NCBI GenBank assembly: GCA_030159075.1
Contig: BROG01000398.1
Coordinates: forward strand, 601,723-665,722
DNA from: Atrina japonica
Taxonomy: Eukaryota; Mollusca; Bivalvia; Pterioida; Pinnidae
Direction: 5' to 3'
Length of the DNA: 64,000 bases
Below the pieces are notes generated by a model. That model saw only the letters and a list, made by a program, of their open reading frames with translations. It was not told the DNA's origin and did not search any database. Below, piece after piece: positions 46,313-61,300 of this stretch. Each line of letters starts with the position of its first letter. Within the stretch, counting starts at the first letter, position 1. The position numbers and the translations under genes were made by a program.

Positions 46313-49300
46313 CTGAAAAATAGACATGATAATGATTTAGATATTTCAGGGGTGGAACAAGACCCATATACACAACTTAAGATTTCATGTAATTCATAAA
46401 AACATGAATTTAATGGGCTGTGACAAATCCTGCAAGGATCCCACTGACGTCAACAATAATCCTTCCAATTAGGAAAAAGTAAATATAATGGACTCCTTTA
46501 ATGAAGTATAAAAAAATTTCCTATAGGTTTCAATAGTAAACCCCATCCCCTTTTGAACCTATCTAAATATTACTTTGAACACACCCCCCTCCCCAAATAA
46601 AAGGTTTAAAAAAAAAACAAAGGTTGCAATGAATAGTCAGTTTCAAAATGTTTTTAAAAAGGCATCATCTTTCATCAATGGAGCTTAACCAGATTTTGAC
46701 ACAGATGGATATCTGGACAGACAGACATGACCAGTTCATTAACCAGATTTTGAATTTCAATTAAGCCAAAATACAAGTTCAGTAGTCCTGGGAAGTTTTA
46801 TACTTGGTGCCTAATTATCTGCAAGATTAATATGACCTACCTGCACTCTATCATTTTTGCTGTCCGCCACTATAATGTTTCCTTGATGGTCAGTGGTCAC
46901 ACCAGATGGCTCTACAAAATTTCCTGGAGTTGACCCATAGCTTCCCATTTTTCGAATTGTCTGACCAGAATTATCCGTCAGGTATACACAGTTAGCACCT
47001 GCAATAACCAGGTATCACTACAGTGTGTTTTTAAAAATAATATCACTGCTCAAAGTTTCAGGTATCCCTACAATGTGTGTAAAATATATACCTCCACTAG
47101 ATGATTCAGGTATCCCTACAGTGTGTTTGTAAAACATACCTCTGCTAGATATGTCATCAGATTGTACATTTACCTCTACTAGATGCTCCAAGTATCTTAC
47201 AGTGTGTTTGTAAAACATATACCATATTTGTCCTATCTGTGCCTGCCCCTAAATATTTTTTTCATGTAGATCTACTGATTGTTAAAAAATTCTTACCGTT
47301 TTATTTTTATAACAAGAGAGGGGGTGGAGGTAACAATGTCCCTGAAGGTAGACAGTATAAATAATCCGGTAGGAGTCTTCACCCTGGATACCGAAGGTAA
47401 ACAGAGTCCACAAAATAATAGATTCCAAAAATTCCAAAAAGGGGTTTGTGTCTACAACACAATAAAAACTCTGTAAGGTTGAGTAAATTGTATTAACGTT
47501 GAGCTTGTTGTTTACATGTTTCAACTCCAAGCAGAGCCGTCTTCAGAACAATTGAAAGTAGAATTACGTCATCGTTACTTGAGTAAATAAACAGAAAATA
47601 ATGACAACATAATGGCACTTAAAAGTCTAATACCCATCGCTGTATACAGTTCATATTAAGTAATTGTATTGAAGCATATGTGTACAATGTGATGTTACAT
47701 AAAACGCGGAATTATAGAAGTTGATGCATGTAAACTAAACATGTAGAAATTAAAAACATTAAATGAAATTTTTCTGGTTATTCTAAATAAATCGTATTTA
47801 AATAATCTGAGGAAAAAGTGTATGTGTCCATATCATTCTATTTATCATGGTATTATAGTTCATTTCATTTCAATTACCAAAATCTCGCATAATAATATCA
47901 GTGTCACACTTTGAATGTCAGAGATCAAATCAATGAAATTGTTGTTTCAATAAAGCAACTGTGAAAAACATGTATAGTCTTAGTACTTCATATAGTAAAT
48001 CTTGATTTGACAGTAACAAATTTTGCTACATTGTTTCTTTTCCACTATTAATACATCAGGTGGGATTACAATGTAATTAAATCAATACAAACAGCTATAT
48101 ACCTTGTAGATAACTTTGCATAGTGGAGTATTTTACCATTTTTAATGTAATCAAAATTTGCATCATGAAAAAAAAAAATTCAAATTCAAAAACTCCTATT
48201 ATAGGCACCGGCTCCATTTTTAGTACAGATACGGTACCTCTACTAGATGCTTCAGGTATCACTACAGTGTGTTTGTAAAACATATATCTCTGCTAGATGT
48301 TTAAAATATCACTACAGTGTTTGTAAAACATACCACTGACATTTATTTCAGGTATGACTACAGGGTTTTTCTAAAACATACATCTCTACTAGATGCTTCA
48401 GGTATCACTACAGTGTGTTTGTAAAACATATACCTGTTCTACTTCAATACATAACTTACCTAGATCACTAACAATTAGTCTGTGTTGATGCACAGCAAGG
48501 AATCTACATTTGCTTCTTAATGGATTGACCAACAGAGGATTATATGTGAAGCTATTGATATCCCGTCCATCTTGAGACATCACATACACTTGGGGGTTTC
48601 TTTTGTCGGTATCTAGTGTCACAAGAAGATCATTTGGGGTCAGTGCCAGGCCTGTCAATAAAATAAATCAGAAGACTTAAAGTCCTGAAATGCATGTCCT
48701 TTGTCAAATTTGAATTCAATTTTAAAAATATTCGAAGTTGATACCCGAGACATACATGCATATATGTTACATTGTCACATGTGTTTCTGTTAACATGTTA
48801 CATGTACAATAAGAGTGCATTTTGCTTGAAAGGGGGGCATACGTATAATGTATACAGCGATCTGTATCACCAGGTGATAATAAATGAAAACCAGTCAAGA
48901 AGGGACATAACTCCAATGCGGCAGGAAGTTGAAACACGACAACAAAACCTGTAATATATGTTAAACACTATTGCTTCATATGCCATGGCACATCTTTAAA
49001 TAGAATGCCCACTCATTTTTTTTTATTTGGGGGTTTTGTATTCTATGACCTGTCACATTCACATCTTCATGTGATACCAATTACACAAAGTGGGAAATAT
49101 TTAGATGAAATATGTGGGATTTGTTATGCTCACAAGAAAAATAAACACAAGAAACCAGAAACTAGGTCACAACTACTACGGCCATAACTTTGAAAAACTT
49201 TTTTAAATTGAAAAATGACAACAAAACCCATAATATATGTTAAACATTATTGCTTCTTGTGATACCATACCAAATTTGAAAGGAATTAAATGAAAAAAAA

Positions 49301-52300
49301 AAAGTTCTTACATTTTCTACATTATGTCCTTTTTTTGACAATCAAAGGGCCAAAATTCGGGAAAATTACCGTAGCATCTTCATTTTACCACATGCACATC
49401 TTCATATGATACCAATCACACATGCCAAATCGCGAAATATTTGGGTGAAAACTGTGGGACTACTTGCGCCCTCAAGAAAATTGAACACAAGCAACCAGAA
49501 AAAACTAGGTCACATAGGACCCTCACTCCAATTCTGCAGAGAGTTAAAAGACAACAAAACCTGTATCATATGTTAAACATTATTGCTTGTTGTGATACCA
49601 TACCAAATTTGAGCCTGTATTGCTCAACCGGACTATACTGACCAAGTTTAGTTTCAATTTGCAAAGCAGTTTCAGATGTGTTTCCCATAGGATCAAATGT
49701 TAAACTACATTGGAAGCCTTTTTTGGATGAGATATGAACCTGCTGAACACCATTTTTACAGGGGACTGACCAAAGACTATGTTAAACTATGGTATGCCCT
49801 GCACTGGCAGCCATATATTTTTTTGACGGATCAAAAAAATTTGAGCAATCTTAGTAAAGGATCTTCCATATATCATTCCTGCAAAGTTTAGTTCAACTTG
49901 CTACAGTAGTTTCAGAGTTGTTACCCATAGAGTCAAACGATGAACTATGTCCTGCACTGGCAGCCATGTTTTTTGGCAGATTGGAAAATTTGGGGCAATT
50001 TTAGGAAAGGACCTTCCATACATCATTCCTGTAAAGTTTGGTTTTACTGATCATATTTGCAATTTTTACTTTTAATTTATATAACTAGCTATTATTGTTT
50101 TGGAGATAATAGCCCAAATCTATGAAAATTGCTAAAAATTTACATTTCAGGGGCCATAACTCAAAATCAGTTTATTAGATTCTTCTGAAATTTTCAACAC
50201 AGATAGATCTTGTCCTGCTGATCATTTTTGGCCAGTTAGTTTTGATGCATTTTAGAAATAATAGCAAAAAAAAATTCAACAAGAGGCCCATGGGTCACAT
50301 CGCTCACCTGAACTGTGCTGGTATCTTACAAATATGGGAATCTCAAATTTACAAATTATCTTAACACTCCTTAGGTAGTTGAGAAGACTTAAATTTGAAT
50401 GAAAATGACAAAAGCCGGAAAAGATGTCAAAGTTTTCAAATTTATTCAAAAAACAGGATATTGAATCATGCATCCATAAAAATCACTCAGATGCCATTAG
50501 TATTTCAATCCATGCAGCAGTTCTGGAGAAGATTTTTAAAGAGGGGTAACTCCCCCCCCCCTCTTTGCCCCACCCTGGATCCACCCCTGGGCTGATCTCG
50601 CTGATATGAACAAACATTGAAATGTGGAAAATACCCCCCCCCTTTCATTTTGACTTTTTTGTAGATCTTTGCATGCTGAACATTTTTACTACTTTCACTT
50701 TTACTATATCTATAATACTATAATATAGATAATATCGAAAAACATCCAAAAACATGAAAAATTCACAAAAAAGGGAAATAGTCAACCCGACAATTTCCAC
50801 CAAGCTGCTCATTTTAAGGTAACGGTTTTTTCTCTAGCTGTAATAATTTTTTAGATACATGTTTTAAATTAAAAGTATCTACTGACTCATTTGTTCTATT
50901 TTTAGCCATGGCAGCCATGTTTGGTCCTAGCCCCTTTTCATCTGAAAACTTTATACTGCTTTACATGGTTATATTTCCTGTCAAGTTTGATAAAATTGGT
51001 CTAATGCTTCTGGAGAAGTAGTCAAAAATGTTGAAAATATTACAAAAAACATATTTTTTCCCATTTACTTAGGTGCCTGAGAACTTCTACTTTAACCCCA
51101 TGACCCTGAAATTTTGTCAAAATGATCCTCAGATAATTCGTAACAACTTTCTTATATATCTCTGTATACAAAAAGTCGATCAGTTTTGAGTTATTAAACA
51201 ATTTGTAATACAAATATACCCTGTGTTACTGAAGCGCCCCCTAATGGCTTGTTTATGGACAGATTTCATTTTCCTTCCCAAACTTTGTAGATATTGACTT
51301 AACAATCATGCATACAAAATTTGAAAGTCATCTGATCATTGGTTTATGAGAAGAATTTTAAAGATGAACCAAGTTTTGGTCCTTTTAGGGCCCCTATTAT
51401 TCCTATCTCTTTTTCATTCGCAAACTTTCTGCGGCTTCACATGGGGATGCTATATGCCAAGTTTGTTTAAAATTGGCCAACTGGTTCTTGAGAAGAAGAT
51501 GTTTAAATGCAAAAGTTAACAGACAGACGACGATGGACGCCAGACCTTTGGCTATAGCAATATCTCACTTGACCCTTAGTGCCAGGTGAGCTAAAAATAA
51601 AAATAGCCAAGAAATAATTACAAATAGACCATTTCTGTTTACACTGACAGTATGATGAATATTCATGATGAATTGATATTGATGAATTACATATTGCAGT
51701 ACATAAATTGGCATGCTGTTTAAACCAAAACATTTATCTGAAATATAAGAATTCAGTGGATGCAAATGTTTGATTATGCATGCATCAGTAAAAATTTATA
51801 CATTTTACCATATGTTTACATTACAAAACAGAGGACATACAGAGTCGGACTTAGATTTACACGCAGACCTATCTTGACTTTCAACATCTTTAAAAAAAAT
51901 GTTGCATTATTCAATTCCCTTTACTTCCTCATTTTTCTTAACAGCAATACATTCGTCCAACAACCTTAAAATTACATTTCGTATGTAAAAACGGAAATAT
52001 AAATATAGATTGATGTCCATAATACCAATTGGGTGAAAAAAATTTAAACATCGAGTTGAACTGATTTAAGGTTGAAACATCCATGGTAGCAATGACCAAT
52101 GTAAACAGATCAACTAAAACTAACTGGCTAGACTTCCAAAACTCTGGCAGGAATCATGCCATCACTAGCTGCATTCAAGTATGTGCTATATGATCAGAAC
52201 CATGATCGAGTAAACTTATCTTTTATTTTCTCGCAAATGAACAGAATTTACATCACACCAGGAATGCATCCTACTCATTGTCAGACACGAAAGGTTTAAT

Positions 52301-55300
52301 CGTGAGTTTGTCAATGATCACTTCAAAGAGTAAGCTTGAAAACTTTAATAATTTATCAGTTTTGTGTTTAACAAAAGAAAAAATTCACATGAATAAAAAG
52401 GAAACAATGACCAATTCCAGTTTAAAAAAAAAATAAAAAAACGTGCGAATTAAAATGTGTATCAATGTCAAAATCGGCAAAGCTGAAGTGAGGGAATCAT
52501 CCTTTTCACCAGTTGTCCTATGTCAGGTTACTATAGATATAATTCATCACAGCATTTTCACTTGTTTTTGTTGTTCATTTAAGTTTCAATGTGTTTTCAA
52601 ATTAAAAAAAAAACTGCATCTTAGTTCAGGAACAATAATGTGAGAGTATATGAAGGAAAAAAAGATTCAGACACAAAGAAGTGTTTTAACGGCTGAATCT
52701 CAGGTAACTATTTTCTACAGCGCAAGTTAAAGTAGTTGTGCAAATCCTATGGCACATTGATTTTTGTACGATATAGCCAAGGATGCTTAATTGAGTAGAT
52801 GAAAAAACCCCAGGAGTTTTGAGCCTGTCATAGCAATAAGGCCTTGCCTTAAAAATCACCAAGAGTAGAATAAAAATTTCTTATGGAGTAAAGATAACAA
52901 GAGACCCAATGAGACTTAACAGTCACCTGAGAAAATTTCCTGTCAAGTTTGGTAAAAATTAGTCCACTGGGTCTTCAGAAGTCAAAAATGTCTAAAATTT
53001 GACAAAAAAACTTTAGGCCCTTTTTCATTTGCAAACTTTATGCGGCTTCACATGGGGGATGGTATATGCCAAGTTAAGTTAAATTTGGCCAGCTGGATCT
53101 TGAGAAGAAGTCACAAATCTGTAAATTTTACCTACGCACAACAGTCAAAAGACAATCGCAATAGGTCACCATGAGCCTTTGACCCAGGTAACCTAAAATG
53201 CCTGAAGTAGATTCAACAGAACAATTAATATCAAATAAAATTTTAGAGAACTAAGAAGTATTGATAGTAAATGCAGTAAACACTCCCTATTATTCAAATG
53301 AAGATGATGTCACTGAAAACGAGGTATAATTGTAACACCCAGCTATTACAGGATGTCCCCCAAACTAGTTAAGCAGTTTTTCCTTTGTGGGTAGTTTCAA
53401 AATGCGACATCAGAATTTCCACAAATCAGAAACCTCGGTTTGCCATCCATGGCAATCAAACTCATACAACTGAAATTCCTTGATAACTATAAATTCCAAA
53501 TTTCATCAAAATCAGACAATTTTGAAATTTTGACCAATCAGAAGCATTGGTTTGTTATAGACAGCAACAAATCTCAATTCAATTGAAATCACAATCCCTT
53601 GAAACAAATAAATTCCAAATTTCATCAAAATGAGACAATTTTGAAATTTCAACCAATCAGAAGCCTTGATTTGCCACAGATGGCAACAAAAATCATACTA
53701 TTGAAATAGCAATCTTTTCATACCAATAAATTCCAAATTTCATCAAAATCAAACAATTCTGAAATTTCGACGAATCAGAAGCCTTGGTTTGCCAAAGACA
53801 CCATTTTTTCATGACGTCACATACATTGTTCAAGTTCAAGGAAGAAGAAAAAGAAGGAAGAGTAATAAGTGTGACCTTTTCACTTTCAACTTCAACATTC
53901 AACTTTCAAACCTTTTAATAGCCCTCTCAATCCTTAATGTTCATATTAATTCTTAAGTATTGGACCAATCAGGAGATACTATTCGGTCATGTGTCTTCTT
54001 TTCGGAAAATGTAATATCCATGTGAAGTTTGGTTAGGATCGGTCAAGCGGTTCAGAAGCCACAATTTGGTCATGTGACTTTTATTCTGAAAATGTGAGAC
54101 ATAAACAAATAATGTCCCCCACTTCATTTGGGGAACATAATTACCAAAAGGATGATTCAGCCTATTTGCTCCAATTCTGTGTAAAAATTCCCCCAAGGAA
54201 GTAAATACATGTACTGCAACATCATCTTTGACAAAAATCTGATCATGTTTGTTGACTACCAAAGCTGATGGTCTCCACAGGCCAACCTAGAATATATAGA
54301 AAGTTGACTATCAAAAAAACAAAATGACCAAAGCATTCCATTACAGTACCCTAGAAACAAACCAGATGTCATGTACTTACATGTACAACAGCAATATTTA
54401 CATGTACAATATACATAGATCCCATGTGTCACAATAAGTGAAATATATTTCAGGTGTAAAGTGTTTTGACTAAAACTTAAAAAGTAAACTTATCAAACTC
54501 TAGAGGTCCCCAAAAGCCTGAATCAATCAGCTGGACATTTTGACATTATTTTAGGAAATCAGAGCACGAACATCCATATAGAGTTAGCTTTTTTTTACCT
54601 ATTGAGACTAGGGGTGGGATGGTTCGGGATTGATTTCAGTCAGTTCAGTTTTTTCTGTTACAGTTCTAATTTTTTTCGGTTCAGTTAATCTTACAGCTAA
54701 GTCTTGGTCTCCAAGTGCAACCACAGAAGTATAAACACAATCTAGAAAGCATATCATTTGACTGGCAAGCGTTTCTATCCCAAATATGAAACCCTGTGGT
54801 GCAACAGAGTCATATGTGGGCTCTAGTCTAGTATATATCTCACACCTAACAGGACACAAAATTACAAAATAGTTGCAGGTTATTTACAGACTGGATATAT
54901 TATTACATTATTACATTCAAATTATATTTGTAATTATCATTTATAGATTATTCTATATTCTGATAAAGAATATTAAGTTTGTTTTATTAGAAGTATTGGT
55001 GTTTTTTTCAAGTAAATAGCATGTCATTTGGGTAATAAAAAGGACCTTTTAGAATAATAATTTTTTAACCGAACCGAACTAAACATAAATCTGGAATATA
55101 CAAACCAAACAGAAATCTGGAATATACCAACCCTGGCTCGTCGGTTTTTAACCAAACTGTAGCACCAAATTCCAGAATTTGTTTTCCTGACCAATTAGAG
55201 ATGAGTTTTTTCAATATCTGTTACAATTTCTATGCCAATCAGAGATGAGTTTTTTCAATATCTGTTACAATTTCTATGCTATTAGCCTAAAAGGTTCATG

Positions 55301-58300
55301 TGTGTCCTGGTGATATACAATTGTATGTAACAATTCAAATACATACCTGCCAACCTCTGAAACCTTCAATGAGGGAGATCTACCCCTCAGCTATGACAAC
55401 TGAGGGGGAGATTTTGTGTGGAAGACATTTTCAGCCTAAATATACGATCTGTACACTACATACATTACAAAACACCAATGAAAGTTAATAGATATACTTT
55501 TTTTCTTCAGTTCATTTTTATATTGTAGACAAGCTGTTTTCAATACTCCAGAGTCTGGACAATACTCATAACATGTCATACTTCCACTTCCTCCATAAAC
55601 TCCAAGCAACAGCAGCTAACACACAATGTATTTTGTGACATTTCCAGCCATGAGGTAAAGATTAACGTGTTGAATTGTCAATAAAATAATTATTTTAGTT
55701 TCTAATTGTTTTCAGAAATTCATTTTGAACTACAAATAGAAGGAAATAAATCAGTTTTGAAACTGAAACTTTTTGAAATGATGAATGGTTGTACTTCTAC
55801 TGACATTTTTACTTGCACGAGTGGACAAATGCCACAATGGACAATTGAAATCTTGTTGCCCGGTTCCAACTTTTACTTGCGGGTCATTGCGGGGTTAAAA
55901 TATCTAACTGCGGGAGATTTTATACTCCAGAGCAGGAGTGGACCTGCAAGCAGTAGATTTCCGAAATTTCCATGTTTTTGCAGTAGTCTCCCACACAAAA
56001 CGGGAGGGTTGGCAGGTTTGCAAATAAAGACTACTTAATATGGAACTACAGCAATAGGCCATAAATGAGTTCGCAAAATTTATTTTCACTATATATTATT
56101 AGTAAATTCGTGATTTTCCAATAACTCCTCTATATTTCATTGTACACCCTATTTCAGAAATAACTGATACACAGAAAGTTGAGGTTTTGGTTCTCATATG
56201 CTAGAAAATCCATTGAAATCTCCTTATTGTTTCAGGAGAAATACATCATTCTTCATGAGAGTAAAATTCTAGCTATGTCATTTTGATGTTTATTACAAAC
56301 AAAATGAATGAATTTATGATGTAATTCATAAATACCAAAATAAAACCATTGATACCGTACCTAAGTAATTTGTGGATGTGAACTAATGAAATTATTATCA
56401 AAATCAGGCCCAGATTTCCAGACTTAAATGTGCCATTTTCATTTATTTTGGATGTCTACTAAATTCAGTGGAAAAAATCAAACAAATGCAGAATTATCAA
56501 GAATATATAATGAAATACATTTTTGTGAACTCATTTATGTCCTACTACTGTAGATATATAAGGTTTACTAACCCTATTACATATGTACAGATGAGAAATC
56601 AGAGAAAATTCTCTCAAATCTGTATAGATCTGACTAGATCTAATTTGTTATTCTATCAATTCTTACTTTTCGCCCAATCTCTCTTATAAACTTTCCCTTG
56701 TCATCAAACATTTTAACGACATGGTTTCCAGTGTCAGCCACGATGATTTCCTTTTTGCTGTTAGTGACAACACCAATAGGGAACTTCATACCGTCTCCAT
56801 TAGTACCACTTGTACCAAATTTGAATGATAGTGTTGCTGGTATAGGCCTTATGTCCGAATGTTTGTCACCTACAATGGTACAAAAATGGGTTTTTGTAAC
56901 TTGTGCATGAAAGTTTTAGACAACATACACTTTTATCTTTTTTTTTTTTGGACAATTTTAAAATCCTATATTTTACAGACCTACACTCTTACGGAGCTAT
57001 TGCCACTTGTATAAACTAGAGGGCATAACTCCATAAATAACGAGTGAATAATTTTATCTATCAAACTGTCTGAGCTTTCATTGCAATTTAAACCTTGCAA
57101 TAAAGTTTTAAATTAATCTGTTAATAATCACTTATGTTATAGAGCTAAAAAAGTTTTGGCAGTTCTGCAAGAGGCCATAACTCCATAAATAAGAGGCGAA
57201 AAATGTTGGTTTTCCAACTTGTTTAGTTTTCATTGCAATAAACTTTTCTATAAAGTTTCAAATTAATCTGTTAAAATTTACTTAAGTTATTCAGAGGAAA
57301 CTGATGTGTGTCCACCCACCAAACCTCCATGAAAAACAATTCTCTCATCTTTTGACAGGTATAATAAAACTTACTTGATTTGATATGTTTTACAATAACA
57401 CTTTCTGTAGATTTAGCATTGACTCCTGTGTCCTGTTCCATTTGTTTATGTACATATATTTTGGATGGTGATGCAGCTGGTATTTCAACAGTTTCCTTCC
57501 TTTCCGGATTTTGACATTTCTGAGATGGAAATCCCAATGCAGCTGAAATGAAATTTCCTGTGGTTGCTATGGAAGATGCCACAGAAACACATACAGAGTC
57601 TGCTATATTGCTATCCCACCTTTCTTCAGTAATGGTGGTTTTGTTTTCATTTATATCCAAGTTGATACCCTTCATATTTCCATGACAACATTCATCTTTT
57701 CTTTCAGTAGAATTTTTGTCTAAAGTGGTAACTAACTCCTCAAGTGTCGGTCTGTTGTCCAGCGTTAACTTGCTGGTCTCAATGTCACATGACCCATCTT
57801 TTCTGGTCACCAAGGTTACAAAACTTTTGTTGATCTGTTTGTCTTTCTCTAGGGACTCTGTTGATTCACTGACATACTTGTCCTTTTTTCCCTCATCAGC
57901 TACAGGTAGAGTGCAGAAGGTAGATCGATCATTTGAGGTGTTCTTTCCAGTCTCAAAAACATTTTCAATAGAGACATTTTCTTTGCTGTTAAGTAACTTC
58001 TCTTCCTGTGGACTTGCTGTATTTGCCATATTACATGCATTGTTGTTTCTGTCAGAAGTTTTTCTATTTGGAGATTTTGGTGAAAGAGTTATTATACCAG
58101 AGGGCCTTCTCAAACAATGCTTTTTCTGTGTCTCAGGAGGAGTTTCAAGTATTTTGGGGTTTATTCTAGTAGAGGGAACACAATGGCTGGCAAACATATT
58201 CTCTGAAATAATATTCACACATAAAAGTAAAAAAGTTCACACTCAACTTGAAATTAATTTCTGAATTCTGCTTTTGTAGACAGCAAACAACGAACAATTC

Positions 58301-61300
58301 TATTATTTCAATAGCAAAAAAAAAAATGTATTTCATCTTCCAACACCATCAAATTTGATAAAGGTGAAATAAATTGGCAGCTATAAATGATCATGCAAAT
58401 ATCCTAAGATTTTTAAGTATTGATTCAAGGGTCTGGTATTTACCAATTGAGGTGGGGAAGGTTTTTGACATTCTGTTGCAACCAGGAAAATCTTGAAACA
58501 AACTAGAGCTGGCACAGATAAGATGGAATGTTTGTAGGAAAATGTAAATTATTTAAGGCTATTTGGGAGCACAACGCCATGAGATACTGTCACTTCACAC
58601 AATTAAAGTTTTAAGAAAATTCAATGAATACTACAGCAATGTGATCCCCTGCTTTCTAATCAAGAAAATGTTTAACAGGACTATAACATGTTTCATCAAA
58701 TGCAAGCTATGTGTTAAGAAATTATTAGAAAGTATTTGCATGTATTTCCTATTGGGTCCCATGTTGAATTAGTTCCCCAAATTAAAGGGGCTCCATTTCT
58801 AAGAATCTTTTTTAAATGCATTTCCCATAGTGATCAATATTAAAGTAAGACCTATGCAATTCGGAGACTATTTTTAATGGATCTCGTGTAAAGTTCAAAA
58901 TTAAACTTAGCCCTCCCACCCCCCCAAAAAAAACTCTTGCAGAACTAAGCGAGCTAGTAACAATTAGTACATCTTCAATATTTGGTGCTAATTGGTTCAG
59001 TTGTTCTTGAGAGGAAGATTTCTGTACATGTATGTACACAAATTTTCCATAGTATCCAATGTTAAACTAAATGTACATCATGTAAGCCCCCAATGAGAGC
59101 CTCTTTTTATTTACCAATGGGCAAAAAAGTCATAATATAAAATAATGCAAGCATACATGTATACCATGCACATTATTATACAGTTACGGCCCTCTGTGAA
59201 GGGATACATCCCGAATTGTCTCCCTGGGAAAGGTTATTTTTTATAACCCTTCCCTGAGAGACAATTCGGGATGTATCCCAACACAGAGGGCCAAAAATGT
59301 TTTATCATACCGAAATAAACAATACAAAAACAAAATTGAACGAGATTATTTAATTATTTGAGTACAACATTTTATCAAATTAACTCATTAACCCCTGAAA
59401 TATAATGGACTCTTCTGTAAATCAATGATTTAGGTCAGTTCAAATGTGTCTTTAGGGGTGAATGAGTTAATAAGACAGATGTAAAACCTATGGAGAGAGG
59501 GCAAAATAGTTTTAATGTTTAATGACGTAAATGACCCTGTATTCAATCATGTGTTGAAATTATTAGGTATTTCATGTTCTATTGGGTCCCATTGTTGAAT
59601 TATGTTGTCTTTAGGGGCTCCATTTCTAAGTGCATTTCCCAATGATCAATATTAAATAAGACTATGCAATTGTACTAATGGATCCGTATAAAGGAGCTCT
59701 TGCAGTGAATGAGTTAATAAGACAGATGTAAAACTTATGGAGAGAGGGCAAAAGCATACATAAGCAGTTTTACATGTTTAATGTTTTTTACTACGTAAAT
59801 GCCCCTGTCATTCAATCATTATCTTAAATAAGATATTAAGTGGCTGACTGTTTCCTTTGGTGTTAAAACTTAATAGAGATTTATCCATGTGTTATTCATT
59901 AGTCATGAATTAAATACAACATAATGGTTTAATGATATATATTTTACTCTATTTCGGCATTACCTGAAAAATGGATACGCTCCGTTATCGGGTTAAGTGT
60001 ACAGTGTGTTCGATTTACATGCACGTGAGATTTGCCGGCAAGGGGTTATTTCCCATTGCCAAGCGCAGCGAAGGTATTATACCATGGTCACGTGATTACC
60101 TTGGGGTTATTTCCATCGGAGGTGGAGTTTTGGTGACATATCCTTATTATCTTTTGTCATGTGACTGCTTTTAATCCAATCATGAATAATTTAACAAACA
60201 TGAGGTATAAAAACACTGTATACAATGTATGGTCTTTTTACAATTTTGTAAGATAAATTTTGCCAGTAAATTCACTTTTCTTTTCATGACTGGAAATGGG
60301 GCTCTACAAAGGATACTGGTACTGTAGACCCTAAAAAAATCATAAATAACCTGACCACAGTCTATAATAGCAGCAACATATACATGTAGTACTCACCATC
60401 TAGAGTGGAGGATCTTGTTTTTCCTGAGTCATATGTACTATCATCTTGCGACCTTGACAATCTGTTAACAGCTGATTGTAGATTCAATAAATGCTGGACA
60501 GAAAGCCGTCCTGATTCTGCGGTTTTAGTCACTTTAGGTTCTAGGCAATCATTTGTGTAAGATCTTGTGTCTACCGTAGCGCCATCAGCAGCATTCCTAG
60601 TGTTATCAGCAGCCTTCTGAGAGCTACTGACAGCCTTCTGAGATAATGGTGTCTCTTTTACCTCTTCCTCGCTGTCCCAGATTTCATTCAGAGATGTATT
60701 AACCAGTGACTTAATTTGTCCAGAACACAATTCAGTCAAATCCATCCTCTCTTTTGTATTTGTTAGTGCAGAACATTTCTTATCAAATTCTCTCTGTTTG
60801 CAAAGGCCATTGTCAGTATCAATGTTACGTACATGTTCTTTGCTTTTAACATTCTTGTTTCTATCAAACTCTACATGACAGACATTGTCATTTGTAGATT
60901 TTACATTTGAATTACAATCACCGAGACCATCAGTCGGAGACTTCTCTAGAAAACTATTGGATATGTAGTTAGACTTTTTTGAAACTTTCAGAAGTCCTGC
61001 TTGTTTCAACTGACCTCTTATGAAATCATAATTTTTGTGAGAGCCCCTAAATCTGATTGCAACATGACTACTTGAATCATCCTTGCTGAAGTCTTTTCCT
61101 TGCAAGCCTCTAGGTTTTCTACAAATAGTCACCACATTGTTATTTGCCTCTGTATGTCCCAATCTTTTCTGGAGGGAATTCTGTACATCAGTACAACTTT
61201 CGTCTCTGGTTTTACATAGAACCTTGTGGATTGAATAGTCATTTCCAACATTGATCTTATAAGCTGAGTGTCTGACACTACACAGTAATGTCCCTTTATC

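Larger units (their letters stand above)
58745..59815. repeat. Imperfect duplications in intron 1
   Basis: 58745-58940 (CTATTGGGTCCCATGTTGAA, GGGGCTCCATTTCTAAG, GATCAATATTAAAG) recurs in shortened form at 59577-59705. A second block, GAATGAGTTAATAAGACAGA then TGTAAAAC and ATGGAGAGAGGGCAAAA, occurs at 59462-59545 and 59707-59815. Confidence 0.75.

Noticed and set aside
57716..58264. 182-codon plus-strand open frame
   Set aside because: Lies antisense over NHL exon 2, whose frame, splice sites and phases fit the rest of the gene.
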